Assembly (NCBI RefSeq): GCF_040436345.1
Contig: NC_133216.1
Span: 102,001-166,000 of the forward strand
DNA length: 64,000 nucleotides
Direction of reading: 5' to 3'
DNA from: Pagrus major
Taxonomy: Eukaryota; Chordata; Actinopteri; Spariformes; Sparidae
Shown here: piece after piece, positions 42,690-53,792 of the stretch
Layout: every line of letters begins with the position of its first letter
How positions within the stretch are numbered: the first letter of the stretch is position 1
Notes under the pieces: generated by a model
What the model saw: only the letters and a program-made list of their open reading frames with translations
Told to the model about the DNA's origin: nothing
The model's database searches: none
Program-made: the position numbers and the translations under genes

Positions 42690-43680
42690 GACGACCAGGT
42701 TGTCCAGATGCCTAGGATGAAAGACCCTCATCAGGGTTGAGTCCAAGACGTGGGAGTGCGGACTCCACAGCGTTTCTCAGGACCATAACCTTTCCAATCC
42801 ACCAAGTACTGCAGACCCCGGCCGCAGGCAGCGCATGTTCAAGTATAAGCAGGATGGTCATCAATGATCTGCTCATGTGGAGGGTGACTGGTAGGAAGAC
42901 AAACGGCTGAAAGACTCTGGCTTCAGCTGAGAAACATGGAAAGATGGCTGGCTCCTGGTCCTGGATAACTTCAGTAACTGTATCTGGATTAATGATTCTT
43001 TCCATCTCAAATGGACCAATGAAACGACATGAGAGTTTCTGGGACGTAGTTGGAGGCTGGATCCAGTTGCGGTCTACAATGCGCTTGTTGTTGGCAGCTG
43101 TTCTGAGCAAGGCAGCACAAGCCTTTCTCCACATTTGCGACGGCACCAAAGGTGGATCTGGACGGAGGGCACAGAAATCTCTCCATCTTAGGCTGGGAAC
43201 AGTGGCGGTTGGTAGCCTAGAGAGCTCTTAAAGGGGACATGCCAGTAAAAGAAGAGGGGAGATAATGATGTGCATACTCAACCCAGGCTAACTGAGTGCT
43301 CAAGGAGGGGTCCTGGTCGGTCCACTCGTTTGGCCATTGGTCTGGGGGTGAAATTAAGAGAAGAGGCTGACAGGGGCACTGAGAGATGGCAAAATGTTTC
43401 CCAGACTAGTGGCGCTTGGGAAGGGTGAAAAAGGCAGATGGTGAGGTTGACTGTGTTACCCTCAGAGGGAAGAAGACCAGAAACAGAGTCAAAGGCAATG
43501 TGAAACCAGGGGCAGAACAGGCAAGAGACAAGAGCCCCTCAAGCATCTCGGATGAAAGCATCAGCCGCCATATTAGGAAATCAGAAGTCCCGCTTAAGGA
43601 GAGACTGAGAGTGTGACCAATTCCAGCATGGCAAGAGAACCAGGAAGAGTAATCCCACTCAATCACAGCGCTGTCTGATG
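42690..43680 (-). mobile_element. Ty3/Gypsy LTR retrotransposon fossil (integrase to chromodomain), copy 2
   Basis: Fossil of the same Ty3/Gypsy element as 25111-25985, minus strand. Parts in order: integrase zinc-binding region, integrase core, integrase C-terminal region, and a chromodomain-like end that copy 1 lacks. No LTRs, gag, protease or reverse transcriptase are visible. It is broken, with several breaks. It lies 3' of the OR at 43855, as copy 1 lies 3' of the OR fragment at 26164, and so predates that duplication. Confidence 0.78.
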
Positions 43681-43854
43681 TGTCATCCTCAATTTGACCT
43701 TCATCTAAACAAAGGTTGAATAAATTAATGAATCAATAATTTCTAATGTACCACGAGTGTCTTCATTTTTGTCATCAGGAACTTTCAATTTATGTTTGGC
43801 TTTCCTCAAAGAAATGGATTTAAATATTATAGAGTCATTTTACATTACAGATTC

Positions 43855-44802
43855 TTATGAATGAGGCACAGTTCGAACAAAGTGACAGCATGTCAGTGTC
43901 TTCAGGATCTGCTGTCGAATCTCAGTGGTTCTGATCCCATAAATGATTGGGTTGAAACAGCTCGGGAACAGCAGATACATGGTGCTGGTAAACACCCGAA
44001 TGGCTGCAGGAAGACCGTTTCCGATCCGGTACGACAGGAAAGCAACAAGTGCAATGGTCAAGCTGACAGTGATGACCATGATGTGGGTGATGCAGGTGTG
44101 AAGCGCTTTGACCCCTGACCTGCCGGACTTGAACACAGAGCTGAATATCACCACATAGGAGGCAGAAATAAAGATGAAGTCTGCCACTGGAGTTAAGAAA
44201 ATTGTCAGTAACCCCACCAGGTTGTTGATGGCTGTACTTCCACAGGCCAGCTCCACTAAGGCCATGTGCTCACAGAAACAGTGGTTCATCACATTTCCAG
44301 CACAGAATGACAATGTTCCTGCCAGACTCACAAACAGTGTGATCAGGAGGACATTTCTGACCACAAGCGGGATTATAAACTTGAGGAATTTGGGTAAAGC
44401 CATGTGTTCATGGTAGTAAAGTGGTGTGCAGATGGCAAAGTAGCGGTCCAGTGCCATCCATACAAGCAATGTGGACTGAAAAGTTCCTATAAAGTGAATG
44501 AAGTGCATCTGAACCAGGCAGCCAATCAGAGAGATTCCCCTCCAGTCAAACAAGAAGCTCAGCAGCATGTTGGGGACGAAGAACAGCGGGAGGCTCAGGT
44601 CCACAAAGGCCATGCCGGCCATGAGGATGCACATCGGTGAGTGGAGGCTCCTCTGTGAAATGACGACGTACAGCAGCAGGGAGTTGGCCGACAGTGACAC
44701 AATGAACATGATGAAGAAGGGGATGAAGAGGACGGGCCTCAGCGCTCCGAGTTCACTGAAACCATTGAGGATGAAGTGTTTGTGTGAGGAGACGTTCTCC
44801 AT
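43855..44802 (-). CDS. Odorant receptor, intact, 315 aa (43.9-kb copy)
   Basis: Seven-transmembrane odorant receptor. Seen: MENVSS with N3 glycosylation site, ANSLLLYVV, LHSPM, MALDRYFAIC (DRY at 119-121), loop 2 FCAGNVMNHCFCEHMALVELAC, KALHTCITH, NPIIY at 284-288 and a tail ending VPHS. It is the closest intact relative of the pseudogenes at 26164 and 28634. Start as in the paralogues; the upstream acceptor (CTGTTTTCAG) is conserved near 44846. The distance to the likely promoter (46016-46049) is only about 1.2 kb, shorter than for the other copies. Confidence 0.96.
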   Translation of the reverse strand: MENVSSHKHFILNGFSELGALRPVLFIPFFIMFIVSLSANSLLLYVVISQRSLHSPMCILMAGMAFVDLSLPLFFVPNMLLSFLFDWRGISLIGCLVQMHFIHFIGTFQSTLLVWMALDRYFAICTPLYYHEHMALPKFLKFIIPLVVRNVLLITLFVSLAGTLSFCAGNVMNHCFCEHMALVELACGSTAINNLVGLLTIFLTPVADFIFISASYVVIFSSVFKSGRSGVKALHTCITHIMVITVSLTIALVAFLSYRIGNGLPAAIRVFTSTMYLLFPSCFNPIIYGIRTTEIRQQILKTLTCCHFVRTVPHS

Positions 44803-46049
44803 CCTCCCTCCTCAGAAAACCTCCTTGTTCAATTTTAGTTGAATCAGCCTGAAAACAGAGGAGGAGATTTGAACATTTAACCTCACAACACAGTGGAGTA
44901 TCTGTTTCTTTCTAGTAATAAAAAATAACTTCAGAAATGATTCTTCTGTTAACAAACAAGCAGGTCCATTATGGAAATCAAACAACAGGACTGGAGCCTG
45001 CTTTGACAGATGTACTGTAACTGTACAACATACAAAACTCTTTATTCTTTGACCAACAATTCTGAACTGATATCACTGAACCAGACATGGAGTTATGATA
45101 TGAAGAAACAAAAGCACAATATTAAGAGTGTACAAATAACATCAGCAACATAAAATAATAATAGTAAGTTGAAACGTGATAGATGTTTTGTATCAACAAT
45201 GTTTGACAACAAAGTGGAAAAAAGGAGCATAATGATCAGTTGAAAAATCACATAATGCTGATTTTAATGTTCTACTCAATGATGTTAATCATATGTGAAT
45301 ATAACTGTCACACATTGACAGATGGCTGATTGGCCTTTTGAGGGGTTTCATCTGTTTAGGAAACAACATTGCATTAATAACGCGATCATCTGGTCTATTA
45401 CTGAGCATAAAAAACACAAACAAAAAACCCAACACATCTACTGTGATAACGGAAGACCCAAACTGTAGTTTTACAGTTTGTAAAGACCTCTGAGGAACAT
45501 TTGTGATTATCAGCTTAATAAATAAATGTACATTTACTACATTTCCTAATATTAAACATGTGTCTGTCTTCTGGCTACATGGGAACTTTGAAAAGGGCTT
45601 AACCACAAATATATGACAAGAGAAAAACAACACATCAACAGCATGAAATATTTTGGCAAACAAACTTGCCAAAAAGCGGCGCTGGCTCATCTCTCCTCAA
45701 GCAGTTTGGTTTCCCGCTGAAGAGAAACCTGACAACACAATGGAATTAATCCAAAGATTCAACCACGTATTCCAGGTTCAGTGAGACATAAAATCATCAG
45801 AATAAATATATAACAGTATAGAAAATGTATGAAACAATCTGAGGTGAGATAAACTCCCACCACTGTCTAATTGTTCCTTTAATTTGAAGGAAATCTGATT
45901 TCAGGACAAACATAAAGAGTTAAATCTGACGAGCTGCTCACAGTTCACTTCTGTAGAAATCAGCCGGTTTCCATCCAGACTCATCCAACTGTCCCTTCTG
46001 AACACTGACTCGGCACTTTAATACCCTCCGTCTGACGCTGCCATTGGTT
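44803..46049. other. Upstream region of the 43.9-kb OR, diverged copy D
   Basis: Non-coding. Islands of similarity to copies A-C remain, for example around 45540-45720 (equivalent to about 22680-22890) and 45980-46095, separated by unrelated or deleted sequence. No gene recognised. Confidence 0.6.
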
Positions 46050-46055
46050 GAAGAG
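45985..46055 (-). promoter_or_regulatory. Likely core promoter of the OR at 43855-44802
   Basis: AACCAATGG (46049-46041) and GGGTATTAAAG (46026-46016) with the same spacing as in the other three copies. It is retained although most surrounding sequence has diverged. Confidence 0.62.
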
Positions 46056-46189
46056 ATAAACAAGTCGGACTGAAAGTCACCACAGTGTCATGCAATCAAA
46101 AATAAGAAAATGTTGAAAACACTTTTGAGAGATTCAGAATTGTTGCCCTCCGGCCTTATTGGCATCCCAGCCCAATCCATGGAGGCCCT

Positions 46190-46850
46190 GCTATGAATTT
46201 GACTTGGCTCTGACCTGTTGAGGTGTGGACACAGGAACTCTGGGGGTGGTTTTTTGTTGTCTGGCACCAGATCGTTGGACACATATACTTTGATTCCCCC
46301 TTTTTGAACCAAAGCAAACCAAGGGCTGGTTCTGGGCTGGTGCTAGTGCTGGTTTAAACCTGTAAACCTTTTGAGAACCAGATTGCTTTTCCATGAGAGC
46401 CACCGTAGAGTCACATCATTCGGTCATTGTATACATCTCCAATTTTCCAGTGCCGCAAGGAACACCTATGGTGGACTACATCAACTCTCTACAGTCGTCC
46501 TCCTGGCTTTGCATGCCTACATCCAAACATGACTGGTCCTTCGACCACTGTTGCTTCGATTAGTGAAAATAGTTTAAATCTTTTGTTTATTCTCTCATGG
46601 ATAAGTTAGAACACGCTACACTAACTGGTTGTTAAAAATGTTTGTCACAGGCTGTTTCAGTTGGTCCTTGGTCACAATAACCTGCCCCCAGCCCCAGCCT
46701 TAATCAGTTCTTTGTTCTAGACCGGAAAAGTGTTATTGCCCCTTTGGAACCTTTTGCCCAGATGGAGGCTGGTTCTTTGGCTGTCAAGACACAAAGAAGT
46801 GGTTCCAGATTAGGCACTGGCTCCGAACCAGCAACTGAACTGACTCGTAT
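46190..46850. mobile_element. Possible foldback MITE rich in GGTTCT/AGAACC
   Basis: The two outer parts (about 46310-46400 and 46720-46830) carry diverged inverted sequence around TGGTTCTGGGCTGGTGC and CACTGGCTCCGAACCAGC. Resembles non-autonomous fish foldback elements. Ends are not defined. Confidence 0.35.
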
Positions 46851-46864
46851 GAGTCCTGTGGATT

Positions 46865-47105
46865 GCAAAGTGGGGGCCTCCATGGGTCAGACTTGTTCAG
46901 GTTCAGTTGGCTTCAAAACTTGGGAGGTTGGAGGCCAGGTCGATGCCTTCAGCTCTTTGTCACATTCTTCAGACCATTCCTCAGCAGTTTTTGTAGTGCA
47001 CGCAGGGTGCATTACCCTGCTGGGTGTAGGGTGCTGACACCAGGGAGCGCCACTGCCGGGCTTGGTCTTCAACATGGTGCATCCAGAAAACTTAATAAAA
47101 GTCAA
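46865..47105 (-). mobile_element. Tc1/mariner transposase remnant
   Basis: The minus strand reads CTTKTAEEWSEECDKELKAS, then TWPPTSQVLKPTEPEQV, a decayed form of the Tc1 stretch EWFEEHDKELKVLTWPPNSPDLNPIEH. Only part of the C-terminal half remains. Confidence 0.7.
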
Positions 47106-47400
47106 CGATATTGCTCAAATGAAGCAAGGTAGTGAATTACCTTGTAACAACTTAATTACACAAGCATTACCATGGCAACCTGTGGACTTGTTGCTGCTCC
47201 TGAACCTCAATATCATTTACTTATTGTATTGCAAAATCATCCTATGTATTTGATCCGACTGTGAAGACTTCAAACTGTGCACAAGACATGATGTAGGACA
47301 ACTGTCTCGTCAATGTTATTCCTTCACCGTCGAGCCACTCTGCAGGGGATCTATGGGTCAAGGAAGAAGGCATCCACCAATACCTGAGTCTCCACTTCCT

Positions 47401-47470
47401 TTAACTGTGGTATCATTAGTTTCTGATAACAACAGCCTGTGTTATCAGAAACTGATGTTACCACAGTTAA
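47401..47470. repeat. Long hairpin: 31-bp inverted repeat with 8-base loop
   Basis: The arms 47401-47431 and 47440-47470 are complementary with two mismatches (left arm starts TTAACTGTGGTATCATTAG, right arm ends TTACCACAGTTAA). The spacer is 8 bases. Could be a tiny MITE, a foldback remnant or a miRNA-like hairpin; no evidence of expression. Confidence 0.85.
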
Positions 47471-48053
47471 CAGCAGTGGCATCCTGAACTGAGGTTGTGA
47501 CTACCTGTGGATAGACATACAAGGCCTGTCTTGAATCACAGTTGCCTGGCTCCCTCCATCATTATATGGGACTTCTGAGAAAATGTCCTTCAAGAGCAGG
47601 GGCCATCAACTTCATTTTTCCAAGGGCTAGATTTTCTCCAAGCAAACACTGTTGGGGCCGAACTTTCAAATAAAAACAGTGTGGAGGAAGGGAGAGACCG
47701 GCCTTAGCTGGCCTAAAACACCTTTCTGAAGGCTGTCGATGCTTCTTTTTGTTCTGCTATCAGTTATACATTTGTTTTTCAGTGTTTGAGGAAATTGGTG
47801 TGTGGCATGAGTGTGTGTGAAAAGTGTCAATTATGTGAAATTCATAGTCAATGTGTTAGAAGTCCTGCATTTTTTCCAGCCCCCTTTTTATTATTTCACT
47901 AATAGTCTTTGTGATGGATGGGAAGCTTTGTTGGGCATGTGGTGACCAGTAAATCAATCAATCATTGTTTTCAGGCCCTCTGAGACCTGGTGTTTTTTCT
48001 GGGTTGATTTCATCTTAAAAGAGGGTGTAAATTATGTTTTGGTGTTCAGATCA

Positions 48054-48110
48054 GGTTGTGATCTCTGTGATCACAGCAGACGAGCTGCATGGAGACATCT
48101 GATGTTTAAA
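48054..48110. mobile_element. Solo end of the MITE family seen at 4357-4650
   Basis: Contains TTGTGATCTCTGTGATCACA, then GCAGACGAGCTG and GGAGACATCTGATGTTT, matching the terminal repeat of the element in the arrb1 intron. The partner end was not found. Confidence 0.6.
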
Positions 48111-48201
48111 TCATCTCCAGCTGCTTCAGCTGTTCAGCAGAACGCTGCAACTCTGTTTTACTGTGAAGCTCCAGAAATGTTCTGTGGACTACGAGACTTC
48201 A

Positions 48202-49279
48202 CCTGACTTTATATCATCGGGAGGAGATGATGACTGAGCCTGACTTTATATCATCAGGAGGAGATGATGACTGAGCCTGACTTTATATCATCAGGAGGAG
48301 ATGATGACTGAGCCTGACTTTATATCATCGGGAGGAGATGATGGCTGAGCCTGACTTTATATCATCAGGAGGAGATGATGACTGAGCCTGACTTTATATC
48401 ATCAGGAGGAGATGATGGCTGAGCCTGACTTTATATCATCAGGAGGAGATGATGGCTGAGCCTGACTTTATATCATCAGGAGGAGATGATGGCTGAGCCT
48501 GACTTTATATCATCAGGAGGAGATGATGGCTGAGCCTGACTTTATATCATCAGGAGGAGATGATGGCTGAGCCTGACTCTATATCATCAGGAGGAGATGA
48601 TGGCTGAGCCTGACTCTATATCATCAGGAGGAGATGATGGCTGAGCCTGACTCTATATCATCAGGAGGAGATGATGGCTGAGCCTGACTTTATATCATCG
48701 GGAGGAGATGATGACTGAGCCTGACTCTATATCATCGGGAGGAGATGATGACTGAGCCTGACTCTATATCATCGGGAGGAGATGATGGATGAGCCTGACT
48801 CTATATCATCGGGAGGAGATGATGACTGAGCCTGACTTTATATCATCGGGAGGAGATGATGACTGAGCCTGACTTTATATCATCGGGAGGAGATGATGGC
48901 TGAGCCTGACTTTATATCATCGGGAGGAGATGATGACTGAGCCTGACTTTATATCATCGGGAGGAGATGATGACTGAGCCTGACTTTATATCATCAGGAG
49001 GAGATGATGGCTGAGCCTGACTTTATATCATCAGGAGGAGATGATGGCTGAGCCTGACTTTATATCATCAGGAGGAGATGATGACTGAGCCTGACTCTAT
49101 ATCATCAGGAGGAGATGATGACTGAGCCTGACTCTATATCATCAGGAGGAGATGATGACTGAGCCTGACTCTATATCATCAGGAGGAGATGATGACTGAG
49201 CCTGACTCTATATCATCAGGAGGAGATGATGACTGAGCCTGACTTTATATCATCAGGAGGAGATGATGACTGAGCCTGA
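48202..49279 (+). repeat. 37-bp minisatellite, 29 copies
   Basis: The unit contains CCTGACTTTATATCATC and GGAGGAGATGATG. The period is exactly 37 bp for 29 units (1073 bp) with no visible indels. Variation is concentrated at three sites: CTTTAT/CTCTAT, ATCAGGA/ATCGGGA and GATGACT/GATGGCT (once GATGGAT). Since 37 is not a multiple of 3, it cannot encode a repeated protein in one frame. Confidence 0.97.
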
Positions 49280-51354
49280 ACATTTATGTATGTTATGTAT
49301 CAGTGAACAACATCATTGCATCTCTCCGAGCCTATTTTAAAGCCTTTTGTACTTAATGTTGGCACATTTATGTTGGTGTTTTCCTGTATGTCCTGTCCAT
49401 TCAGCAGGAGAGAAAACTTCCACCAGAAATCAAAACTAAAGAACAAGTTGGATAACACTGATAACACATTACATCACCCAATTAAAGGTCACATTATTTT
49501 CTCAATAGGTCACAGATCTTTAATTGTTGACAGTGTGATGTGTGGTGGACGGAGAGAGGTCAGCGGGGGACTCTGATGTGTGATTTCATCATGTTTACTG
49601 TTTCATTTCTCAGTAATGAGTCCCGACGGAGCTCCTCTCTTCATCAGCAGCAGCTATTTTCATCTGTAGCACAACACAATGCTCGACCGTCTGTGTGGAC
49701 ACTTGGACACCCTGGAGACTCCAACCAGCTTCACTAACGGCCCATTAACACGCTCTGCCTCGCAGGGAATCGTGGGAGGACGCTCTGCTGTCGCCAGCAG
49801 CTTACGCTCCTGTGTAGTGACCACTGGAAAGACAATGTTTTGTTTTGCTGTTTGTCCCACAGGAGCCACCACACAAATGGCCCACACAGGAAGCCCAAAA
49901 TGTATCAGAGATATTTAGGGTTAAAGGGCCATTACAGGATTCAGTTTTCATGTTTTTGACTTTACTTCTCTTTCCCTTTATAACCAATAATGACACAAAA
50001 AGAGGATACTGATATCGTACAGACAGACTGTAGCGTCTCTCCCTGCCCTCTGTACCACAATGCAGGCAGGCAGGAGTGACAGCGGTCTACTACGGTTGCA
50101 GGGACGCTTTCTGTCTCTGAAACTTGCTTGTGATTCCTAATATAGTGCCACAGGAATGTGTCCTAAAACCCTTATATAAGTTGGCATTTTGTCTCTGTAA
50201 GTCAACGGGTTTTTGGTTAGATGCCTGAAATAAGGTCTGTTGTTTTCACGTTTTGTTCTACTTCATAAAAATACGTCAGTGAATACCCCACAGTTTAATT
50301 ATAAAGCTGTTCCGTGTGTTAAAAACGGTTAGCGGTTGCTAACAAGTGTCTAAATGAGACTACAGAGGTTGTCGGGGACATTAAACGTCCTCACAGCGAA
50401 CACGGAGACTCATCTGCTCACTAGTCCGTCTTTACAGGCCACTTTAGTTACACACTGTTCTGACTCTGACTTTACAACTCGTACATTGATCAGTTTATAG
50501 AAACCTGGATAGTAATTGTGCAGTAAGACGCTCAGTGGTGGAGACGTTTAAGTCATGTGACCGTGATGTCGTCTGTTTGTAGCCTAGCATTAGCTTTTTA
50601 CTGCTACACATTTAATTTGTGTTCATCTGTTGAGATTAGCTTGATGAACAGAACCTGGAAGGATCATAAACTTGTGTTTAACACACACATTATTTTCTGT
50701 CATAATGAAAATCAAATTAAAAAATCCCACAGAGGGAACCAGGGCCATGCTAACTTCAGGGTTGAACTACAAAAGTACATCAGGGTTGTTTTGGTGTCCT
50801 GAATTAGGCTATGATGTCTGATCAACCAAACGTATTCATCTCAATCATGATTACTGATTAGACATAGTTTTTATGACCTGGACTTCTGCATTGATGTCAC
50901 TGAATGCACAAACTTCACTGATAACGAATCTCACTCCAACCTATTGAAAAGGTTGGCCTAATTAAATACATTTCAACGTAAAGAACAATAATCTACCATG
51001 CAAATGCACATTTTACATCATGTGCAAGTCTCACAACAAACTCCTCTTTACAAAGATAGGGGTCTTTTACAAGAACAGCTTGACTTTATCCTGATGTCTT
51101 TTTGCAGGTTAGGGTTAGACAAGTTCAAGTAATATTCGCCAAAAATAAAACAACAAACAGCAGCCTTCACTGATTCAACAATAAACAACTAAAGATAGAA
51201 ATTCAGTTTCTCAAATCTGTCCAGAGTGAACCCTCTTCACAAACAAATCAATAAAGGATCTCTGAAAAAGAAAATAAACCAACTTGAGTTTCCTCTGGTA
51301 CCAGTCAGCTGATCGTCTTCATCACACAGGAGAATCAGGAAGCTTTTTTGATGT
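49280..51354. other. Intergenic, no gene recognised
   Basis: Several short open frames show no recognisable protein. The part at about 49920-50540 has the look of a dispersed fish repeat, but ends and family could not be established. Confidence 0.45.
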
Positions 51355-51627
51355 CATTTTCCACGCCAACGGTCAGATGTATCAAAAGTGAAATGACCGT
51401 GGAAATGTGCGGTGCCCCACGCCAGCTTCATGGCTGGCGTACGCACGTTTCTACAGCTATTGTTCCTTTGGCGACACGTTGAGGTGATGCTGGGAAACTG
51501 TTAATTATGTGAAAACAATTAGTCCTCAGAGTAATGTGCACATCAGAGACACATTAATGGACAATTAACACACACGTGTTTGCAATCATATGGATGGATA
51601 TAAAAGCATGCGCAAAGTAATGAAAAA

Positions 51628-52123
51628 ATGGCATTAACAATGGCAGCCTTGGCCTTGTTAGAAGACATCGCAAATGGTAATGTCAGACGTGAGAGGGTGT
51701 TTAGAGAACGGGAAGATCCGTTGGCAAATGACGACAACTGGCTCATGAGTCGTTTTAGGTTGCCGAGGCCGTTGTTACTGGATCTGAATTGGGATCGTAA
51801 GAATGTCATCCAGGTACATCAAATTCCCATACAATGCTGTTGAACAGGCCAACATTAAAGCGCAATTTGCAGCAAGAGCCGGTGTCGGTAATGTAATCGG
51901 AGCTATTGACTGCACACGTTGCTATAAAAGCGCCATCACAGGATGAATTTGTTTTTGTCAACAGGAAACATTTTCATTCAATTAATGTTCAAATAATATG
52001 TGATGCGCAAATGCAGCTCACCAACATCGTGGCATGGTGGCCTGGTTCAACGCATGACTCGTTCATTCTTACCGATAGCATGGTTGGTAACAGGCTGGAG
52101 GCTGGCACGGTGCGCGATGGGTG
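51628..52123 (+). pseudogene. Harbinger transposase (HARBI1-like) remnant
   Basis: DDE-type nuclease remnant. The N-terminus MALTMAALALLEDIANGNVR, then WLMSRFRLPRPLLLDL, runs to about 51790. An internal stretch of roughly 60-70 codons is missing before YIKFPYNAVEQANIKAQFAA (about 51813). GAIDCT carries the first catalytic D. A two-base loss shortly after (about 51920) shifts the frame, then AIKAPSQDEFVFVNRKHF, NIVAWWPGSTHDSF (second catalytic D) and NRLEAGTVRDG follow. The C-terminal third with the last acidic residue is absent. Inactive. Confidence 0.85.
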
Positions 52124-52431
52124 ATTAAATAATGTATCCGTTTAATTGCGCCCCGAATGTAAACCAGCACAATGCCCATTTGGGCACGTGCATTCAAATA
52201 TATGCATTTGTTTTTCCCTGGTGAAAATAGAGCGACAGAGCTATCTAACAAGCCCTTTATTGTCTCCTTGTGTTCAGTATTTGTGTCAATAAACGCGTGC
52301 GTAAAGTTGGAAATGTCACACTGCAGTAGCCACGGCGCACTTCTGCAGTCATTAATATAAGTGCGATCAGTCTTGTCAATCCTTGTAATGAAGTTGTTTT
52401 GTCCTTCTGTTTGTTTCCCACTAACGGTAGC

Positions 52432-52462
<31 letters not shown>

Positions 52463-52465
52463 TAT
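52432..52465 (+). repeat. (TA)n microsatellite
   Basis: About 34 bp of TA repeats with a short CATATATAT interruption, inside the Harbinger element. Confidence 0.95.
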
Positions 52466-52509
52466 TTCTTCTTCTTATTATTATTATTTTTTGTTTTTTT
52501 TTCAGTGAG

Positions 52510-52691
52510 TGTGCGCTCCTCCGACAACACAGCGTTCACTGCCTCACACACAAGCTCCCACTCACATTTCTTTTTTTGGTGTTTATCCCTGACGAGAGGC
52601 TACCAAATGATACAGATCTTCGTGTCTCGACTTCATTTAATAGCGTTTCGAGCTCAGACTCGGTGAAGTTGCGCTTCTTCCCTTTACTCAT
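52510..52691 (-). pseudogene. Harbinger Myb/SANT-like accessory gene, N-terminal part
   Basis: From the ATG at 52691: MSKGKKRNFTESELETLLNE, then VETRRSVSFGSLSSG, and after one frameshift (about 52578) WELVCEAVNAVLSEERTLTE. This matches the Myb-like protein of Harbinger elements (relatives of NAIF1), which helps the transposase bind DNA. It runs into poly-A-rich and TA-rich sequence and is incomplete. Confidence 0.75.
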
Positions 52692-52979
52692 GGTGTAAAT
52701 CTGATGGTGCAGAGAGGGGAATCCCCGGTGCAGGCCCTATTTAAATTAATTTGCATATTTAAAAGGGGGCGTGGACAGGGAGGGGTTTAGCACTTCTACA
52801 TGTGCGCTCAATTCCACGTTGATTGGGATGTACAAAGGAAAAGTGCTTGGATCCATGCGTACGCACACTTTGATACATCTGATTTTTTTTGTGCGTACGA
52901 CAGTTTCTGGATTCTAGCGTACGCCATGTTTCAGTAGGAAATCCACGCAAGTCTTAGTACATGAGGCCCCTGATGTTCA

Positions 52980-53690
52980 GCTCACACATCAGATCCTGGG
53001 AAATGATGGTGCCCAGGAAGCGGTTGGACTCCACCTTTACTTTCTGCCCGTAAGCAGGAATCAGATGGACCATGACGTGGTCAGAGTGGCCCAGTGCAGC
53101 ACGGGGATGGCATGATAGGCACCACTGACTGTGGTGTGACAGTGATCCAAACATTCCTCTCTCTCATCAGACATTTAACAAACTGTTTGTATTTGGGAAG
53201 TTTGTGGTTGATGTGTCCTTTGTTAAAGTCACCGAGGACAATAACTAAAGAGCCCAGGTGTGTCCACTCCACGCACAGTATCTGGTTTGAGCTGCGCGTC
53301 CTGCACGTTGACCTGGAACGTTAAAACCGACCAGAATGAATGAAGCCAACTCACGTGGGGAGTAGAAGAGTTTACAGTTAATGAAAAATGATTTCAGAAC
53401 AGGAGAACAGTGCTGCAGGATCACCATCACAGCATTGCACCAGCCACCGTTGATATAAAAACAGTAGCTACAGTTCCTCCAGTCTATTGCACAGTGAGTG
53501 AATGTTGGACAGGAATATACCGGGCAGTGAAGTCCGGTGTCTGCGCTTGTGAAGACTCGTCCTCCTGTCCTGCATGAGCAAAGGGCAACTTTAACCAGAA
53601 TGTCCAATAATTCCACTGTTGAACAGAGAAAAGTCGGAAACAAGTCCGCTGGAGTTGTTCCCCTGATGTTCATGAGCTCTTCTCTGAATT
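52980..53690 (-). mobile_element. LINE endonuclease fragment (CR1/L2/jockey-like)
   Basis: The minus strand reads CFYINGGWCNAVMVILQHCS, LKSFFINCKLFYSPRELASF, then in other frames VIVLGDFNKGHINHKLPKYK and ALGHSDHVMVHLIPAYGQK. GDFN and SDH are apurinic-endonuclease motifs. It stops before the linker and reverse transcriptase. Several frame changes. It directly abuts the right end of the Harbinger element. Confidence 0.85.
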
Positions 53691-53705
53691 AATCTGTGAC
53701 GCTGT

Positions 53706-53792
53706 AGGCTAACACTAAGCTAGCTGCAGGCTAACACTAAGCTAGCTGCAGGCTAACACTAAGCTAGCTGCAGGCTAACACTAAGCTATCTC
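53706..53792 (+). repeat. 22-bp tandem repeat
   Basis: Four copies of a 22-bp unit (GCTAACACTAAGCTAGCTGC plus two bases), nearly identical. Confidence 0.95.

Larger units (their letters stand above)
51355..52972 (+). mobile_element. PIF/Harbinger DNA transposon, broken
   Basis: It holds a Harbinger-type transposase remnant on the plus strand (51628-52123) and a Myb/SANT-like accessory gene on the minus strand (52510-52691), the typical pair of this superfamily. The right end reads, on the minus strand, GGGGCCTCATGTACTAAGAC. Its inner part CAGATGTATCAAA recurs in inverted orientation near 51383, so part of the left terminal repeat remains. The outer left end is missing. It contains a TA microsatellite. 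Confidence 0.82.

Noticed and set aside
46427-47253. Short open frames of 60-97 codons
   Set aside because: No domain or paralogue; the region contains a possible foldback MITE and a Tc1 relic on the opposite strand.
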